DNA of 64,000 bases from Streptomyces calvus (lineage in GTDB: Bacteria > Actinomycetota > Actinomycetes > Streptomycetales > Streptomycetaceae). The stretch is taken from NCBI RefSeq assembly GCF_006782915.1, contig NZ_VCNP01000008.1, positions 52,768-116,767 of the forward strand, read 5' to 3'. Below, one piece after another: positions 1-7,530 of the stretch. A program made the translations under genes and the position numbers. The notes beneath the pieces were generated by a model. The model was not told where the DNA came from, ran no database searches, and saw only the letters and a program-made list of their open reading frames with translations. The stretch's first letter is position 1. Every line of letters starts with the position of its first letter.

Positions 1-494
1 ACGATCACGTCGCCGGGGTGGACCACCTGGCCGTCCACGACGACCGGTACGTTGACCGAGCCGCCGGTGGCCTTGACCGTGCCCTGCGCGCTGACGGCCC
101 GGGACCAGACCGCGAAGCCCATCTCCCGCAGTTCCTGGGTGTCGCGGACGCCGGCGTCGATGACCAGGCCGCGCACGCCGCGCCGTTGGAGTGCCGTGGC
201 GAACAGTTCGCCGAACATGCCGTCGGTGGACGGCGAGGTGGTGGTGACGACCAGGATGTCGCCCTCGCCGCACTGCTCGACGGCGGCGTGGATCATCAGG
301 TTGTCGCCGGGCCAGGACAGCACGGTGACCGCGGTGCCGGCGACGCGTACGCCCTGCTGGACGGGCCGGATGCCCGGGCCGAGCAGACCGGTGCGGCCCA
401 TCGCCTCGCCGATGGTGGCGACCCCGTACCGGGCGAGCGCCTCCACGTCCTCGGCGGCGGCCTTCGGCGGGTCGGTGACGATCACGCCGCTCAT
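1..494 (-). CDS. RraA-family protein, probable CHA/HMG aldolase-oxaloacetate decarboxylase (C-terminus cut by window edge)
   Basis: The first about 165 residues of an RraA-fold protein are present; the rest lies left of the window. The fold is recognisable from LGPGIRPVQQG, the loop with PGDNLMIH, and the GLVIDAGVRDTQEL stretch, which holds the conserved D, R and D residues. In the catabolic branch of this family (LigK/GalC/HmgA type) the enzyme cleaves 4-carboxy-4-hydroxy-2-oxoadipate or 4-hydroxy-4-methyl-2-oxoglutarate, and decarboxylates oxaloacetate, using a divalent metal. Its ATG overlaps the stop of the upstream PIG-L gene (ATGA), so the two are translationally coupled. A GalB-like hydratase next to an RraA aldolase is the order seen in gallate/protocatechuate meta-cleavage operons, which supports a GalC-like role. 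Plain RraA (an RNase E regulator) is less likely in this context. Confidence 0.75.
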   Translation of the reverse strand, partial: MSGVIVTDPPKAAAEDVEALARYGVATIGEAMGRTGLLGPGIRPVQQGVRVAGTAVTVLSWPGDNLMIHAAVEQCGEGDILVVTTTSPSTDGMFGELFATALQRRGVRGLVIDAGVRDTQELREMGFAVWSRAVSAQGTVKATGGSVNVPVVVDGQVVHPGDVI

Positions 495-1243
495 GCCAGC
501 TCCTTCGCGATCTGCGGGAACGGCCGCATGAACGCCTCGGCCATGGTCCTGTGCGGCAGGCCCAGGTTGGGACCGGCGTTGCGCTTGAGCTGGACGCCGC
601 GGCGGACGGCGAGGTCGGTGTAGTAGTCCCACAGGTGCTGCTGGGCGGCCAGGCACTCCATGGCCCTGCGCTTGGTCTCCCACACCTCGGTGATGTCCAG
701 GAGCACTTCGGGCCGGAAGCCGCTCATCTCGGGCTGGTGCGGCTCGAAGTAGAAGACCGGCGGGGCGCCGATGATCCCGCCGGGGCCGGGGTAGCCGATG
801 GCCTGGGCGAGGACGCGGGCCTCCAGGGCCATGCGGTTGGCGGCGGGGTGGTCGCCGTTGTAGGGGTCCTCGACGGGGTGGGTGAGCACGACGTCGGGCT
901 GGGTGGCGCGGTAGACCTCGACGAGCCGGTCGGTCAGCTCGGGCGTGGCGGTCAGCGGGTAGTCGCCGGCGTCGAAGAAGCGGACCTCGGCGCCGAGGGC
1001 GGCGGCGGCCTGCTCGGCCTCCTCCCGGCGTATCGCCTTGATCTCCTCGAGCTTCCTGCCCTCCCGCCAGGCCTTGGCGGACTCGCCGCGCTCGCCGAAG
1101 GTGAGGCACGCGATGGTGGCCTTCTCCCCGCGTGCGGCGGCGAGCGCGATGGCGCCGCCCGCACGCCAGACGAAGTCGCCGGCGTGCGCGGTGACGACGA
1201 GCGTCGATCGTGGGGTGGCGGCGGGCGCGTTGCCGTGGGTCAT
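491..1243 (-). CDS. PIG-L family hydrolase, GalB-like 4-oxalomesaconate hydratase
   Basis: A 250-residue PIG-L/LmbE-fold, probably zinc-dependent, protein. The usual AHPDD motif is replaced by AHAGDFVW near residue 18, and THPVEDPYNGDH near residue 120 supplies the other metal histidines. The AHAxDFVWRAGG and FGERGESAKAW segments match my knowledge of Pseudomonas putida GalB, the 4-oxalomesaconate hydratase of gallate catabolism, rather than N-acetylglucosaminyl deacetylases. GalB would hydrate 4-oxalomesaconate to the substrate of the RraA-type aldolase encoded immediately downstream. The start at 1243 has GGAG about 8 bases upstream. The GntR gene upstream on the same strand ends 47 bases before this start and probably regulates the pair. 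The exact substrate is inferred. Confidence 0.72.
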   Translation of the reverse strand: MTHGNAPAATPRSTLVVTAHAGDFVWRAGGAIALAAARGEKATIACLTFGERGESAKAWREGRKLEEIKAIRREEAEQAAAALGAEVRFFDAGDYPLTATPELTDRLVEVYRATQPDVVLTHPVEDPYNGDHPAANRMALEARVLAQAIGYPGPGGIIGAPPVFYFEPHQPEMSGFRPEVLLDITEVWETKRRAMECLAAQQHLWDYYTDLAVRRGVQLKRNAGPNLGLPHRTMAEAFMRPFPQIAKELA

Positions 1244-1290
1244 GCTGCGTTCTCCTTCGTGGACAGGTGGCGCCCGCCTCGGTGCGCGGT

Positions 1291-1941
1291 TCAGTCGCGC
1301 AGTGCCTCGATCACGCTGGTGAGGTGGGCGCGGACGGCCGCCTCGGCCGCCTGCGGGTCCCTGGCCACGATCGCCTCGATCATGGCCAGGTGCTCGTTCA
1401 GGGATTGCTGCGGACGTCCCGGACGCAGCGCCAGCTGGAAGCGGTGGCGCACCAGTTGGGCGTTGAGCCGCTCCAGGAGCGCCACGGCCGTCTGCTGGCC
1501 GGAGAACTCGCGGATCCTGACGTGAAGTTCGTGGTTGAGCTCCGAGTAGGTCAGCGGTTCGCCGTCGGCCACGGCCTTGCGCATCGCCGTGCCCAGCCGC
1601 GTCAGTTCCGTGAGCTGTTCGTCGGTGGCGGCGGTGGCCGCCTTGGCCGCGCAGAGTCCTTCGAGGACCAGGCGGCACTCGGTGATGGCGACCGCCTCCT
1701 CGACGGTCACCACCCGCACCCGTGAACCGCGGTTGCGGATCCGCTCCACCAGCCCTTGCGACTCCAGCTCGATCAGCGCGGCCCGGATGCTGGCCCGGGT
1801 CACGCCGAACCGTTCGGCGAGTTCGTTCTCCACCAGCCGCTGCGCCGGCACCATCTCGCCGCGCAGGATCGCCTCCCGGAGCTGCCCGAGCGCAAGCCGT
1901 CTGGCCTGCTCCCCGGTGCCCGGACGGGATTGGTTCGGCAT
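1291..1941 (-). CDS. GntR family regulator, FadR/FCD subfamily
   Basis: A 216-residue regulator with a winged helix at about residues 14-76 (RFGVTRASIRAALIELESQG) and an all-helical FCD ligand domain at about 85-210. The FCD domain keeps histidines expected to bind a metal: NHELHVRI near 126, NEHLAMIEA near 184, and RAHLTSV near 207. FCD regulators usually sense organic acids and repress the adjacent catabolic genes. It lies at the head of an operon-like row with the GalB-like and RraA-like genes, so a control role over hydroxy-oxo-acid breakdown is the simplest reading. A perfect 16-bp palindrome overlaps its own predicted -35 element (1990-2005), which suggests autorepression. Confidence 0.88.
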   Translation of the reverse strand: MPNQSRPGTGEQARRLALGQLREAILRGEMVPAQRLVENELAERFGVTRASIRAALIELESQGLVERIRNRGSRVRVVTVEEAVAITECRLVLEGLCAAKAATAATDEQLTELTRLGTAMRKAVADGEPLTYSELNHELHVRIREFSGQQTAVALLERLNAQLVRHRFQLALRPGRPQQSLNEHLAMIEAIVARDPQAAEAAVRAHLTSVIEALRD

Positions 1942-1970
1942 GGTCGCCCTCCCTGAGTGAGTGCCTGTCG

Positions 1971-1999
1971 AACGTAAATCTAGCCGACAAAATTGTCAA
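1971..1999 (-). promoter_or_regulatory. Predicted promoter of the GntR/galB-like operon
   Basis: On the reverse strand TTGACA (1994-1999) is followed 17 bases later by TACGTT (1971-1976), a good SigA-type (HrdB) promoter for the gene starting at 1941. The -35 hexamer lies inside the palindrome at 1990-2005. Confidence 0.5.
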
Positions 2000-2005
2000 C
2001 AATTT
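1990..2005. promoter_or_regulatory. Palindromic operator candidate AAATTGT-N2-ACAATTT
   Basis: A perfect 7-bp inverted repeat with a 2-bp centre lies in the divergent region between the GntR gene (start 1941) and the Gfo/Idh gene (start 2150). It covers the -35 of the GntR promoter. The A/T-rich TTGT..ACAA form is typical of FadR-subfamily operators, so the GntR/FCD protein is the likely ligand. This is an inference. Confidence 0.5.
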
Positions 2006-2069
2006 CGTTCGCGATATTGCTGACGTGCGTGGGCGGGCTGCTCACGCCCGCACTGCCGGGCGGTTGTCC

Positions 2070-2085
2070 TGTCAAACGGTTGACA
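2070..2085. promoter_or_regulatory. LacI-type operator candidate TGTCAA-N-CG-N-TTGACA
   Basis: A 16-bp dyad with 6-bp arms around a central CG step, the hallmark of LacI/GalR operators. It lies 65 bases upstream of the Gfo/Idh start and contains a TTGACA that could be that gene's -35. The LacI-family gene at 3291-4322 is the obvious candidate regulator. Confidence 0.45.
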
Positions 2086-2149
2086 TGACGCCGGGTGCCC
2101 GCAGAAGGTGAGCGGGCAGAACAGGGACCGGGCCGGAGAGAGGCTTTTC

Positions 2150-3301
2150 ATGGTGGATGCGCTGGGTGTCGCCGTCGTCGGATTCGGCTGGATGGGGCGG
2201 GTGCACACCCAGGCGTACGCGCGCGTGCGGCACCACTATCCGCAGCTGGCCGTCCGGCCCGAGCTGGTCGCGGTCGCCGAGGAGGTGCCGGGCCGGGCCG
2301 AGGAGGCCGCCGCGCAGTTCGGCTTCGCCGCCACCACCCGCGACTGGCGCGAGGTGGCCGCCGATCCCCGGGTGAAGGCCGTCAGCATCACCGCCCCGAA
2401 CTTCCTGCACCGCGAGATCGGGGTCGCGATGGCCGAGGCGGGCAAGCACATCTGGATCGAGAAGCCGGTGGGCCTGAGCGTCGAGGACGCCCAGGCCGTC
2501 GCGGACGCCGTCGCCAAGGCAGGCGTCCAGGGCGCGGTCGGCTTCAACTACCGCAACGCGCCCGCCGTGGAGGCGGCCCGCGACCTGATCGCCTCCGGTG
2601 GGATCGGCACCGTCACGCATGTCCGCGTCCGGCTGTTCAGCGACTACGCGGCTCATCCGGAAGGCGCCCTGACCTGGCGCTACGAGCGGGAGCGCGGCGG
2701 CAGCGGAGTCCTCGGCGACCTGGCCTCGCACGGCGCCGACCTGGCCCGCTTCCTGCTCGGCGACATCGCCTCGCTGACCGCCGACACGGCCGTCTTCCTG
2801 CCCGAGCGGGCCCGGCCGACGGGCGCCACGGCCGGCCACGCCCGCGCGGCCGGCGGCGAACTCGGCCCGGTGGAGAACGAGGACTACGTCAGCTGTCTGC
2901 TGCGCTTCGCCTCCGGCGCGCGGGGCGTGCTGGAGGCCTGCCGGGTGTCGGTGGGCGAGCAGAACAACTACGGCTTCGAGGTCCACGGCACCAAGGGCGC
3001 GGTGTTGTGGGACTTCCGCCGGATGAACGAGCTCGGCGTCAGCCGCGGCACCACCTACCAGGACCAGCCCGTCAGCACCGTGTACGTGGGCCCGGGTCAC
3101 GGCGAGTTCGGCGCCTTCCAGCCGGGCGCGGCGAACGCCATGGGCTACGACGACCTGAAGGTGATCGAGGCGTACCGCTTCCTGCGCTCGGTCGCCGAGG
3201 GCGTCCCGCACGGCGCGACCCTCGCCGACGCGGTGCACAGCGCGGCCGTGCTGGACGCGATGGCACGGTCCGCGCAGAGCGGCACCTGGGTCACCCCGTA
3301 G
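2150..3301 (+). CDS. Gfo/Idh/MocA family oxidoreductase
   Basis: A 383-residue NAD(P)-dependent sugar or cyclitol dehydrogenase. The Rossmann motif GFGWMG is near residue 9 and the catalytic lysine motif WIEKPVG near residue 104; the C-terminal alpha/beta substrate domain follows. I place the start at 2150 because GAGAGAGG precedes it and the Rossmann strand begins directly; a start 42 bases upstream adds only non-conserved residues. Its last 11 bases overlap the convergent LacI gene. It opens a region rich in inositol genes, so an inositol, scyllo-inositol or sugar dehydrogenase role is likely, though the substrate cannot be read from the sequence. Confidence 0.85.
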   Translation: MVDALGVAVVGFGWMGRVHTQAYARVRHHYPQLAVRPELVAVAEEVPGRAEEAAAQFGFAATTRDWREVAADPRVKAVSITAPNFLHREIGVAMAEAGKHIWIEKPVGLSVEDAQAVADAVAKAGVQGAVGFNYRNAPAVEAARDLIASGGIGTVTHVRVRLFSDYAAHPEGALTWRYERERGGSGVLGDLASHGADLARFLLGDIASLTADTAVFLPERARPTGATAGHARAAGGELGPVENEDYVSCLLRFASGARGVLEACRVSVGEQNNYGFEVHGTKGAVLWDFRRMNELGVSRGTTYQDQPVSTVYVGPGHGEFGAFQPGAANAMGYDDLKVIEAYRFLRSVAEGVPHGATLADAVHSAAVLDAMARSAQSGTWVTP

Positions 3302-4322
3302 CCGTGGCGGGCATGTTGTAGGGGGTCACGACCTGGATCGCGGACGGCAGGGTGGGGCCCGCGGGCGGCAGCGCGCCGTGGGCCCGCATCACCAGGTGGC
3401 AGGCCTCGCGCAGGTCGTGACGGAGATCGTGGTGGAGCACGGCGGACAGCCGGTGCTCGCGCAGCAGTCGCGTGTTGTCGTGGTCGAGGTCGTGCGCGAG
3501 GAACACGGCGCACTCGCGCCCGGCGTCCTCGAAGGCACGCAGGGTGGCGATGTTGCCGCCGCCGATGGAGTAGACCGCCCGGATCTCCGGGTCCCGTTCC
3601 AGCGCGGCCCTGACCAGGTCGTACTGGGTGGCGTCCAGGCCCTGGCCCTCGGTGATCTCGACCAGTGTGCGCCCGGGCCGGCGGGCGCGCATGGCGCTGC
3701 GGAAGCCCATCTCGCGCTCCTCCTCGTTGCGGAAGAAGCCGCTGGAGAGGCTGGTGAGGACGTTGCCGGGCCGCTCGCCCAGCCACTGCTCCATGAGGTA
3801 GGCGGCGGTCGCGCCGGCGGCCCGGTTGTCGCTGCCGACGTACCCGATCCGAGCGCTCGCGGGCAGGTCCGTCACCAGCGTCACCACGGGAATGCCGGCC
3901 GCGGCGAGCCGTCCGACGGCGGCGGTGACCTCGGGCACGTCGGGCGCCTTGAGGATCACTCCCTGCGAGCCGCGCCGGCGGATCCGGTCGAGCACCGCGA
4001 CCAGTGCGGCGGCCGGGCCGGTCTCGCGAAAGTGGTGGCGGGAGCGGACCACCGCCGGGTGCAGGGAGGGCAGTTCGGCCTCCAGGGCGGTGCGGACGGC
4101 GGTGGAGAACCGCTCCGGCGACTGCATCACGATGTCCAGCATGAACGTCCGGCCGACGAGACGGACCTGGGTGCGCTGCCGGTCGAGGTCGGCGATGGCC
4201 CGGTGCACCTCGCGCGCGGTGCTCTCCCGCACCCCTCCCCTGCCGTTGAGGACCCGGTCCACCGTGGCCTCGCTCAACCCTGCCTGACGTGCGATTTCCC
4301 GGATCGGGAAGGGGTGGCCCAT
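3291..4322 (-). CDS. LacI family transcriptional regulator
   Basis: A 343-residue regulator with an N-terminal LacI helix-turn-helix (IREIARQAGLSEATVDRVLN, residues about 7-26) and a hinge. The periplasmic-binding-like effector domain, with YVGSDNRAAG and SIGGGNIATL segments, belongs to the sugar-binding group. The start at 4322 has AGGAG 7 bases upstream. It is divergent from the dioxygenase-SDR-dehydrogenase operon at 4431-7471 and convergent with the Gfo/Idh gene at 2150. The LacI-type dyad at 2070-2085 is a plausible target. The effector is probably a cyclitol or sugar, given the neighbours. Confidence 0.9.
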   Translation of the reverse strand: MGHPFPIREIARQAGLSEATVDRVLNGRGGVRESTAREVHRAIADLDRQRTQVRLVGRTFMLDIVMQSPERFSTAVRTALEAELPSLHPAVVRSRHHFRETGPAAALVAVLDRIRRRGSQGVILKAPDVPEVTAAVGRLAAAGIPVVTLVTDLPASARIGYVGSDNRAAGATAAYLMEQWLGERPGNVLTSLSSGFFRNEEEREMGFRSAMRARRPGRTLVEITEGQGLDATQYDLVRAALERDPEIRAVYSIGGGNIATLRAFEDAGRECAVFLAHDLDHDNTRLLREHRLSAVLHHDLRHDLREACHLVMRAHGALPPAGPTLPSAIQVVTPYNMPATATG

Positions 4323-4373
4323 GCGGTGGCTCCTGAGGGGTTTTTGATGGCTTCCTGCTGGTTGTTCGAGGGG

Positions 4374-4386
4374 TTTGTACTGACAA
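4374..4386. promoter_or_regulatory. Inositol-regulon operator candidate TTTGTACTGACAA
   Basis: This 13-mer in the LacI/dioxygenase divergent region agrees at 11 of 13 positions with the reverse complement of 14501-14513, which lies upstream of iolC (TTTGTACTTACAT). Both share a TTTGT-N4-ACA core. It links the dioxygenase operon to the iolC/importer promoters 10 kb away. Confidence 0.5.
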
Positions 4387-4430
4387 GAATGACAGAGCCG
4401 CGTCGCTCCGTGACCCGAAGGGACGGCCTC

Positions 4431-5606
4431 ATGTCCGTATCCACTCCGCAGCAGACCCCCGCGCCGGCCGCCTGGCTGTCCGAGCGGGACTGCGACCTGG
4501 ATGCCTTCCGCGCGCTGGTCGAGCAGTCGACCGACCTCGCCGCCCACCCGCACGCCTCGGCGGTGGAGCGCAACGTGCTGCTCTACGACGCCGACCGGCT
4601 CGCCCGCGCCGACCGCCGGGAGGTCCAGGCCGAGTTGGTGCGGGCCCTCGCCGACGGCCCCGGCGTCGTGGTCGTCCGCGGTGCCTTCCCCGACCCGGCG
4701 GTCGTCGACCGGACCACCGCCGTCTTCGACGCCCTGATCGCCGAGCAGCGCGCCTCGGGCGCCACCGCCGGCGACCACTTCGCCAGGCCGGGCGCCAACG
4801 ACCGGGTGTGGAACGCCCTGGAGAAGGCCGCCCTGTACGACCCGCAGGCGTTCGCCGACTACTACGCCAACGACGTGATCGCCCTGGTCTCCTCGGCCTG
4901 GCTGGGCCCCGGATACCAGGTCACCTCCCAGGTCAACGTGGTCAACCCGGGCGGCGCCGCGCAGACCGTGCACCGCGACTACCACCTCGGTTTCCTCTCC
5001 AACGAGGTCGCCGCCGCCCACCCGGCGCACGTGCACCGCCTCTCCCCCGTGCTCACCCTCCAGGGCGCGGTGGCGCACTGCGACATGCCCGTCGAGTCCG
5101 GGCCGACGCTGTACCTGCCGCACTCCCAGAAGTACGGGCCCGGCTACCTCGCCTGGCGACTCCCGGAGTTCCGTGCGTACTTCGAGGAGCACCACGTGCA
5201 ACTCCCCCTGGCCAAGGGCGACGCGGTGTTCTTCAACCCGGCGCTGTTCCACGCCGCCGGCGCCAACCGCTCGGCGGACATCCGGCGCATGGCCAACCTG
5301 CTCCAGGTGTCCTCCGCGTTCGGGCGGGCGATGGAGACGGTGGACCGCGAGGCGGTCACCGGCGCCGTCTACCCGGTGCTCCTGGGCCGCAAGGCCGAGG
5401 GAGCAGACGAGCGGTGGCTGGAGAACGTGATCGCGGCGAGCGCCGAGGGCTACCCCTTCCCCACCAACCTCGACAACGACCCGCCGGTCGACGGCCTCGC
5501 CCCGCCCTCCCAGGCCGACCTGGTGCGCCGCGCGCTGCGCGAGGGATGGACCGCGCGGACCCTGCGCAACGAACTGCGGGCCGGCGCCCAGCGGCGCGAG
5601 AGCTGA
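4431..5606 (+). CDS. Phytanoyl-CoA dioxygenase (PhyH) family protein
   Basis: A 391-residue Fe(II)/2-oxoglutarate oxygenase. The metal triad is visible as VHRDYH near residue 181 (His and Asp) and LFHAAG near residue 273 (distal His), followed by an NRS arginine suited to binding 2-oxoglutarate. The start at 4431 is preceded by AAGGGA; in-frame ATGs upstream have no ribosome site. It is first in an operon with an SDR (20-base gap) and an iolG-like dehydrogenase. The family hydroxylates or oxidatively demethylates small molecules. In this company a plausible job is to unmask a modified cyclitol, for example by O-demethylating a methyl-inositol. That role is inferred. Confidence 0.85.
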   Translation: MSVSTPQQTPAPAAWLSERDCDLDAFRALVEQSTDLAAHPHASAVERNVLLYDADRLARADRREVQAELVRALADGPGVVVVRGAFPDPAVVDRTTAVFDALIAEQRASGATAGDHFARPGANDRVWNALEKAALYDPQAFADYYANDVIALVSSAWLGPGYQVTSQVNVVNPGGAAQTVHRDYHLGFLSNEVAAAHPAHVHRLSPVLTLQGAVAHCDMPVESGPTLYLPHSQKYGPGYLAWRLPEFRAYFEEHHVQLPLAKGDAVFFNPALFHAAGANRSADIRRMANLLQVSSAFGRAMETVDREAVTGAVYPVLLGRKAEGADERWLENVIAASAEGYPFPTNLDNDPPVDGLAPPSQADLVRRALREGWTARTLRNELRAGAQRRES

Positions 5607-5625
5607 AAGGAAACCGGAACACGTC

Positions 5626-6402
5626 ATGGGACTTCTCGACGACAAGGTCGTCCTCGTCAACGGCGGCAGTCAGGGCGTGGGGGCCGCCGTCGCCCGGGCC
5701 GCGGTCCGTGAGGGCGCGGTCGTGGCCGTCACCGGGCGGCGCCCGGAACCCGGCGAGGCGCTGGTGGCGGAACTGACCGCCGCGGGCGGCACGGCGGTGT
5801 TCGTCCGGGCCGACCTCGCGGACGCGGAGCAGGCGAAGGATGCCGTCGCGCAGGTCGTCACGGCGTACGGCCGCGTCGACTGCCTGGTGAACTCCGCGGG
5901 CCTCACCTCCCGCGGGACGCTCCTCGACACCACGCCCGAACTGTTCGACCAGCACATCGCCGTCAACCTCAAGGGCCCGTTCTTCGCCATGCAGGCCGCG
6001 GTCGCCGACATGGTGCGGCGCGAGGCGCCCGGCACGATCGTCAACGTCATCACCTCCTCGGCGCACGGCGGTCAGCCGTTCCTCGCGCCGTACGTCGCCG
6101 CCAAGGCCGGGCTCGCCGGCCTGACCCGCAACGCGGCGCACGCCCACCGCTGGGACCGGATCCGCATCAACGGCCTGAACATCGGCTGGACCGCCACCGA
6201 GGGCGAGGACGCCACCCAGCGCGCCTTCCACGGCGCCGCGGACGACTGGCGCGAGCAGGCCGCGGCACGGCTGCCGATGGGCAAGCTCGGCCAGCCGGAC
6301 GAGATCGCCGACTTCGTGGTCCTGCTGCTGTCCGACCGCTCGGGCGTGGTCACCGGCTCCGTGATCGACTGGGACCAGAACGTCCTCGGCGGCCTCGACT
6401 GA
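5626..6402 (+). CDS. Short-chain dehydrogenase/reductase
   Basis: A 258-residue classical SDR. The nucleotide motif is NGGSQGVG (near residues 12-19), a variant of TGxxxGxG. NSAG follows near residue 88, a catalytic serine in ITSSAHGG near 145, and YVAAK at about 156-160. It sits 20 bases after the dioxygenase with AAAGGAA upstream of ATG and was probably co-transcribed with it. It may oxidise a hydroxyl of the dioxygenase product or of an inositol or sugar acid. The specific substrate is unknown. Confidence 0.88.
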   Translation: MGLLDDKVVLVNGGSQGVGAAVARAAVREGAVVAVTGRRPEPGEALVAELTAAGGTAVFVRADLADAEQAKDAVAQVVTAYGRVDCLVNSAGLTSRGTLLDTTPELFDQHIAVNLKGPFFAMQAAVADMVRREAPGTIVNVITSSAHGGQPFLAPYVAAKAGLAGLTRNAAHAHRWDRIRINGLNIGWTATEGEDATQRAFHGAADDWREQAAARLPMGKLGQPDEIADFVVLLLSDRSGVVTGSVIDWDQNVLGGLD

Positions 6403-6466
6403 CGCACCCTCCCCCGTCTCCGCTCTCCGCTCGTACGACACCCGCAAGCAAGGAGCACCGTCCCCC

Positions 6467-7471
6467 ATGCGCATCGGAATCCTCGGCCTCGGCCGTATCG
6501 GCGCCTTCCACGCCGAGACCCTGTCCCGGCTCGACGCCGTCGAGTCCCTCGTCGTCTCCGATCCGTTCGCGGATGCCGCGAAGGCCGCCGCGGAGCGGTT
6601 CGGCGCCGAGGTCGCCGACTCGCCCGAGGCGGTGCTCGCGGCCGGCGTGGACGGCGTGGTCGTCGCCGCCGCGACCGACGCCCACCCGGGGCTGATCCTC
6701 GCCTGCGTGGAGGCCGGCGTGCCGGTCTTCTGCGAGAAGCCCGTCGCCCGCACGATGGCCGAGGGCGTGGCGGTCCTCGAGGCGGTCGAGGGCCGCGACG
6801 TGCCGATCCAGATCGGCTACAACCGCCGCTTCGACGCGGGCTTCGTGGCCGCGCGGGCGGCCGTGCGGAGCGGGGAGCTGGGCACCCTGCACACCGTCCG
6901 CTCGACCACGCTGGACCCGGCGCCCCCGCCGGCCGCGTACATCGCCGCCTCCGGCGGCATCTTCCGCGACTGCTCGGTGCACGACTTCGACATCATCCGC
7001 TGGGTCACCGGCCGCGAGGTGAGCGAGGTGTACGCCGTCGGCGGCAACCGTGGCGCCGACTACATCAGGGAGGCGGGCGACGCCGACACCACCGGCGCGG
7101 TCCTCACCCTGGACGACGGCACCATCGCGGTGGTCTCCAACAGCCGCCACAACGCCCGCGGTTACGACGTGCGCATGGAGATCCACGGCTTCACCGACTC
7201 CATCGCCGTGGGCCTGGAGGACAAGCTGCCGCTGCGGTCGGTGGAGCAGGGCGTCGCCTTCCCGGCGGGCGTCCCGCACGACTTCTTCATGGACCGCTTC
7301 GCGGCCGCCTACCGTGCCGAACTCACCGCGTTCACCGAGGTGGTGGCGGGTACGCGGCCCTCGCCGTGCACCGTCGCGGACGCCCTGGAGGCCGGCTGGA
7401 TCGCCGAGGCGTGCACCCTGTCCCTGCACGAGCACCGTCCGGTGACCGTCGAGGAGGTACGCCGGGCCTGA
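6467..7471 (+). CDS. iolG: Inositol 2-dehydrogenase-like Gfo/Idh/MocA protein
   Basis: A 334-residue dehydrogenase with GLGRIG at residues 6-11, FCEKPVA near residue 95 (catalytic Lys), and GGIFRDCSVHDFD near residues 163-175. The last supplies the Asp and His pair typical of myo-inositol dehydrogenases. It would oxidise myo-inositol to 2-keto-myo-inositol (scyllo-inosose) with NAD+. AAGGAG lies upstream of the ATG. It is third in the dioxygenase operon. A second dehydrogenase of the same family (9359-10378) sits in the importer operon, so one of the two may act on scyllo- or D-chiro-inositol. The iolG name rests on motif match plus context. Confidence 0.8.
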   Translation: MRIGILGLGRIGAFHAETLSRLDAVESLVVSDPFADAAKAAAERFGAEVADSPEAVLAAGVDGVVVAAATDAHPGLILACVEAGVPVFCEKPVARTMAEGVAVLEAVEGRDVPIQIGYNRRFDAGFVAARAAVRSGELGTLHTVRSTTLDPAPPPAAYIAASGGIFRDCSVHDFDIIRWVTGREVSEVYAVGGNRGADYIREAGDADTTGAVLTLDDGTIAVVSNSRHNARGYDVRMEIHGFTDSIAVGLEDKLPLRSVEQGVAFPAGVPHDFFMDRFAAAYRAELTAFTEVVAGTRPSPCTVADALEAGWIAEACTLSLHEHRPVTVEEVRRA

Positions 7472-7489
7472 GCGGCCGTCCCCGGCCGC
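7472..7489 (+). terminator. Stem-loop after the iolG-like gene
   Basis: GCGGCCG (7472-7478) and CGGCCGC (7483-7489) form a 7-bp GC stem with a 4-base loop directly after the iolG stop. There is no U-tract, as is common in Streptomyces. Confidence 0.4.
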
Positions 7490-7530
7490 GCGGCCTCTCC
7501 CGGTCCCGTCCGGGCGGGTCGCCGGCCGGA

